Positions 6,542-7,998 of a stretch of 7,998 bases of DNA are shown piece by piece. Within the stretch, counting starts at the first letter, position 1. Every line of letters starts with the position of its first letter. The DNA lies in NCBI GenBank assembly GCA_003648395.1, contig QMPB01000175.1, positions 1 to 7,998 on the forward strand. Direction: 5' to 3'. Under the pieces are notes generated by a model that ran no database searches, was not told where the DNA came from, and was given only the letters and a program-made list of their open reading frames with translations. This stretch comes from Bacteroidota bacterium. Its GTDB lineage: Bacteria; Bacteroidota; Bacteroidia; Bacteroidales; UBA1556. The translations under genes and the position numbers were made by a program.

Positions 6542-6580
6542 AAAGCGTTCCTTGCAATGGGGAAAATCGCTTTTTCTTTT
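6542..6580 (+). terminator. Hairpin followed by a T-run upstream of hflX
   Basis: AAAGCGTTCC (6542-6551) can pair with GGAA (6561-6564) and CGCTTT (6568-6573), giving a 10-bp stem with a 3-nt bulge and a 9-nt loop. It is followed by the pyrimidine run TTTTTCTTTT (6571-6580). On the plus strand this has the form of an intrinsic terminator. No plus-strand gene lies before it within the window, so it could end a short RNA, act as an attenuator, or be chance. Confidence 0.35.
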
Positions 6581-6611
6581 ATACTAACCTTCATACATCT
6601 TTTAATTTCAG

Positions 6612-6619
6612 TACATTTG
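6612..6619 (+). promoter_or_regulatory. Possible -7 element for hflX
   Basis: TACATTTG matches TAnnTTTG and ends 28 bp before the proposed TTG start of hflX. The expected upstream TTTG is missing (around 6587-6592 the sequence is ACCTTC), so the promoter is only partly supported. Confidence 0.35.
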
Positions 6620-6647
6620 CAATGCTAAATATTAAACAATAATTATT

Positions 6648-7832
6648 TTGAATATTACAAAAAAAGAAATTGAGAAGTGCGTTATTATAGGAGTTGCTAG
6701 TGCTCAACAGAAATCTGATAAGTTAGAAGAATATCTTGACGAATTAGAGTTTCTTGTACAAACTGCAGGGGCCAATGTTGTAAAACGTTTTACACAAAAT
6801 CTCACAATTCCCAATAGTAGAACTTATATAGGTAGTGGAAAGCTTAATGAAGTTTCAGAATATGTTCGTGTTGCAGAAATCGATATGGTTGTTTTTGACG
6901 ATGAGCTAAGCCCTTCTCAAATACGAAATATTGAAAAAGAGCTAAATTGCAAAATCCTTGATCGTACAAATCTTATTCTAGATATATTTGCTAAGCGCGC
7001 TAAAACTTCGCATGCAAAAACTCAGGTAGAATTAGCTCAATATCAATATTTACTTCCTCGCCTTACCGGGCTTTGGACTCACTTAGAGCGTCAGCAAGGT
7101 GGTATTGGGATGCGTGGACCTGGTGAAACAGAAATAGAAACAGACAGAAGAATTATACGTGATAGAATATCGTTGCTGAAAAAGCGATTGATAAATATTG
7201 ATAAACAAATGGCAACCCAGCGAAAAAATCGTGGTAAGCTACTAAGGATTTCACTTGTGGGTTATACCAATGTTGGTAAATCAACAATTATGAATATGCT
7301 CAGTAAATCAAAGGTGTTTGCTGAAAATAAACTTTTTGCTACATTAGATACTACTGTTCGTAAAACAGTGATTCATAACTTACCATTCTTACTAGCTGAT
7401 ACCGTAGGTTTCATAAGAAAACTACCTCATGGATTAGTTGAGTCTTTCAAATCTACATTAGATGAAGTTAGAGAAAGCGACGTACTTATTCACGTTGTGG
7501 ATATATCGCATGCTGAATTTGAAGATCAGATACAGATAGTAAATGAAACTCTAGCCGAAATAGGTGGGGCTGATAAACCTACAATAATGGTTTTCAATAA
7601 AATTGACGCTTATACTTTTATTGAGAAGGAAGAAGACGATTTAACACCCAAAACAAAAGATAATATAAGCTTAGACGAAATGATGACTACATGGATGGCA
7701 AAAGAAAACTTCCCTTGTATTTTTATCTCTGCCAAAGAGAAAACAAACCTTCATGAGCTACGTGAGTTAATTTATTCTGAAATCAAGGAAGCACATGCTA
7801 AACGATTTCCTTACGAAAACTTCCTCTATTAG
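6648..7832 (+). CDS. hflX: GTPase HflX (ribosome-associated)
   Basis: A 394-residue TRAFAC-class GTPase that in studied bacteria binds the 50S subunit and splits stalled or stressed 70S ribosomes. The N-terminal HflX domain (about 10-195) includes the segment VVFDDELSPSQIRNIE (81-96), CKILDRTNLILDIFAKRA (101-118) and the glycine-rich GGIGMRGPGETEIETDRR (151-168), then a helical linker. The G domain carries G1 GYTNVGKS (205-212), G2 around DTT (234-236), G3 DTVGF (251-255), G4 NKID (317-320) and G5 SAK (361-363). The ending YENFLY is typical of Bacteroidota HflX. The start is TTG at 6648: an in-frame stop lies at 6633-6635, no ATG or GTG occurs in frame between, and the first in-frame ATG (residue 80) would delete conserved sequence. 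The next gene begins 68 bp downstream on the same strand. Confidence 0.96.
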   Translation: MNITKKEIEKCVIIGVASAQQKSDKLEEYLDELEFLVQTAGANVVKRFTQNLTIPNSRTYIGSGKLNEVSEYVRVAEIDMVVFDDELSPSQIRNIEKELNCKILDRTNLILDIFAKRAKTSHAKTQVELAQYQYLLPRLTGLWTHLERQQGGIGMRGPGETEIETDRRIIRDRISLLKKRLINIDKQMATQRKNRGKLLRISLVGYTNVGKSTIMNMLSKSKVFAENKLFATLDTTVRKTVIHNLPFLLADTVGFIRKLPHGLVESFKSTLDEVRESDVLIHVVDISHAEFEDQIQIVNETLAEIGGADKPTIMVFNKIDAYTFIEKEEDDLTPKTKDNISLDEMMTTWMAKENFPCIFISAKEKTNLHELRELIYSEIKEAHAKRFPYENFLY

Positions 7833-7900
7833 TATAGTGCTTAGTAAGCAACCATAAGTTAATAGGTTTTAGGAGTAGCAAAATCAATTTTTTTTAAAGA

Positions 7901-7998
7901 ATGATAAAAATATTAGAAACACCGCGTGATGCAATGCAAGGAATACAAAAATTTATTCCCACGGCACATAAAGTTGAATACTTAAACGCACTTCTAAA
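7901..7998 (+). CDS. Hydroxymethylglutaryl-CoA lyase, N-terminal fragment (runs off the right edge)
   Basis: The 32 complete codons from the ATG at 7901 read MIKILETPRDAMQGIQKFIP and then TAHKVEYLNALL, still open at the window end. An in-frame stop at 7895-7897 fixes the ATG as the start. The pattern I-K-I-x-E-x-P-R-D-x-x-Q-x-x-x-x-F-I-P-T matches the first strand of HMG-CoA lyase/DRE-TIM barrel enzymes. In that strand the adjacent R and D (here R9 and D10) serve in catalysis and in binding the divalent metal; the usual form is G-P-R-D-G-L-Q-N. The enzyme cleaves 3-hydroxy-3-methylglutaryl-CoA to acetyl-CoA and acetoacetate in leucine breakdown. The A-M-Q-G variant is what I associate with Bacteroidota homologues. 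It is the same direction as hflX with a 68-bp gap and no clear terminator or promoter between, so cotranscription is possible but unproven. A related DRE-TIM metallolyase cannot be excluded from so short a piece. Confidence 0.75.
   Translation, partial: MIKILETPRDAMQGIQKFIPTAHKVEYLNALL

Larger units (their letters stand above)
6342..6647. other. Divergent intergenic region between the membrane-protein gene and hflX
   Basis: This 306-bp A/T-rich region contains no credible protein gene. It holds the half-promoter at 6402-6409 for the left gene, a short CTAGT/ACTAG inverted repeat (6501-6516), the hairpin with T-run at 6542-6580, and a -7-like element just before hflX. Confidence 0.6.

Noticed and set aside
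7838..7850. TGCTTAGTAAGCA inverted repeat after hflX as a terminator
   Set aside because: The stem would be only about 4 bp with a 5-nt loop and no T-run follows, so it is not a credible terminator.

Overview
The window looks like a piece of an AT-rich genome from the phylum Bacteroidota. The reasons are a TTTG / TAnnTTTG promoter of the Bacteroidota sigma-factor type upstream of the tetR gene, weak or absent Shine-Dalgarno sequences, an HflX with the family-typical ending Y-x-x-F-L-Y, and the first residues of an HMG-CoA lyase of the PRDAMQG kind. Finer taxonomy cannot be read from the sequence.

Positions 1-4720 (minus strand) hold one export operon, read from right to left. A TetR/AcrR-family repressor (4008-4613) is followed by a TolC-like outer-membrane channel (2726-3985), a lipoprotein HlyD-type periplasmic adaptor (1843-2718), two ABC ATPases that overlap by one base (922-1824 and 194-922), and, at the left edge, the first 14 codons of what is probably an ABC-2 membrane permease (1-44). 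This is the layout of the E. coli cecR-ybhGFSR (YbhFSR-type) exporters, with an outer-membrane channel built in and the double ATPase split into two genes. The promoter upstream of tetR is covered by two tandem 18-bp operator-like sites, so the whole operon is probably autorepressed. The two ATPases carry complementary defects that predict one degenerate and one active ATP site. A 149-bp gap with strong palindromic repeats separates the second ATPase gene from the permease.

Positions 4718-5129 contain no intact gene. A relic of a c-type cytochrome (heme motif CVGCH) lies on the minus strand around 4879-5032.

Positions 5130-6341 (minus) encode an unrecognised multi-pass membrane protein with a C-terminal soluble domain. 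The divergent intergenic region 6342-6647 holds weak promoter-like elements and one hairpin followed by a T-run.

Positions 6648-7832 (plus) encode the ribosome-associated GTPase HflX, apparently starting at TTG. The window ends in the first 32 codons of a probable hydroxymethylglutaryl-CoA lyase (7901 onward, plus). I see no clearly new biological system. The most informative signals are the operator/promoter arrangement, the ATPase asymmetry, the repeats inside the operon and the cytochrome relic.
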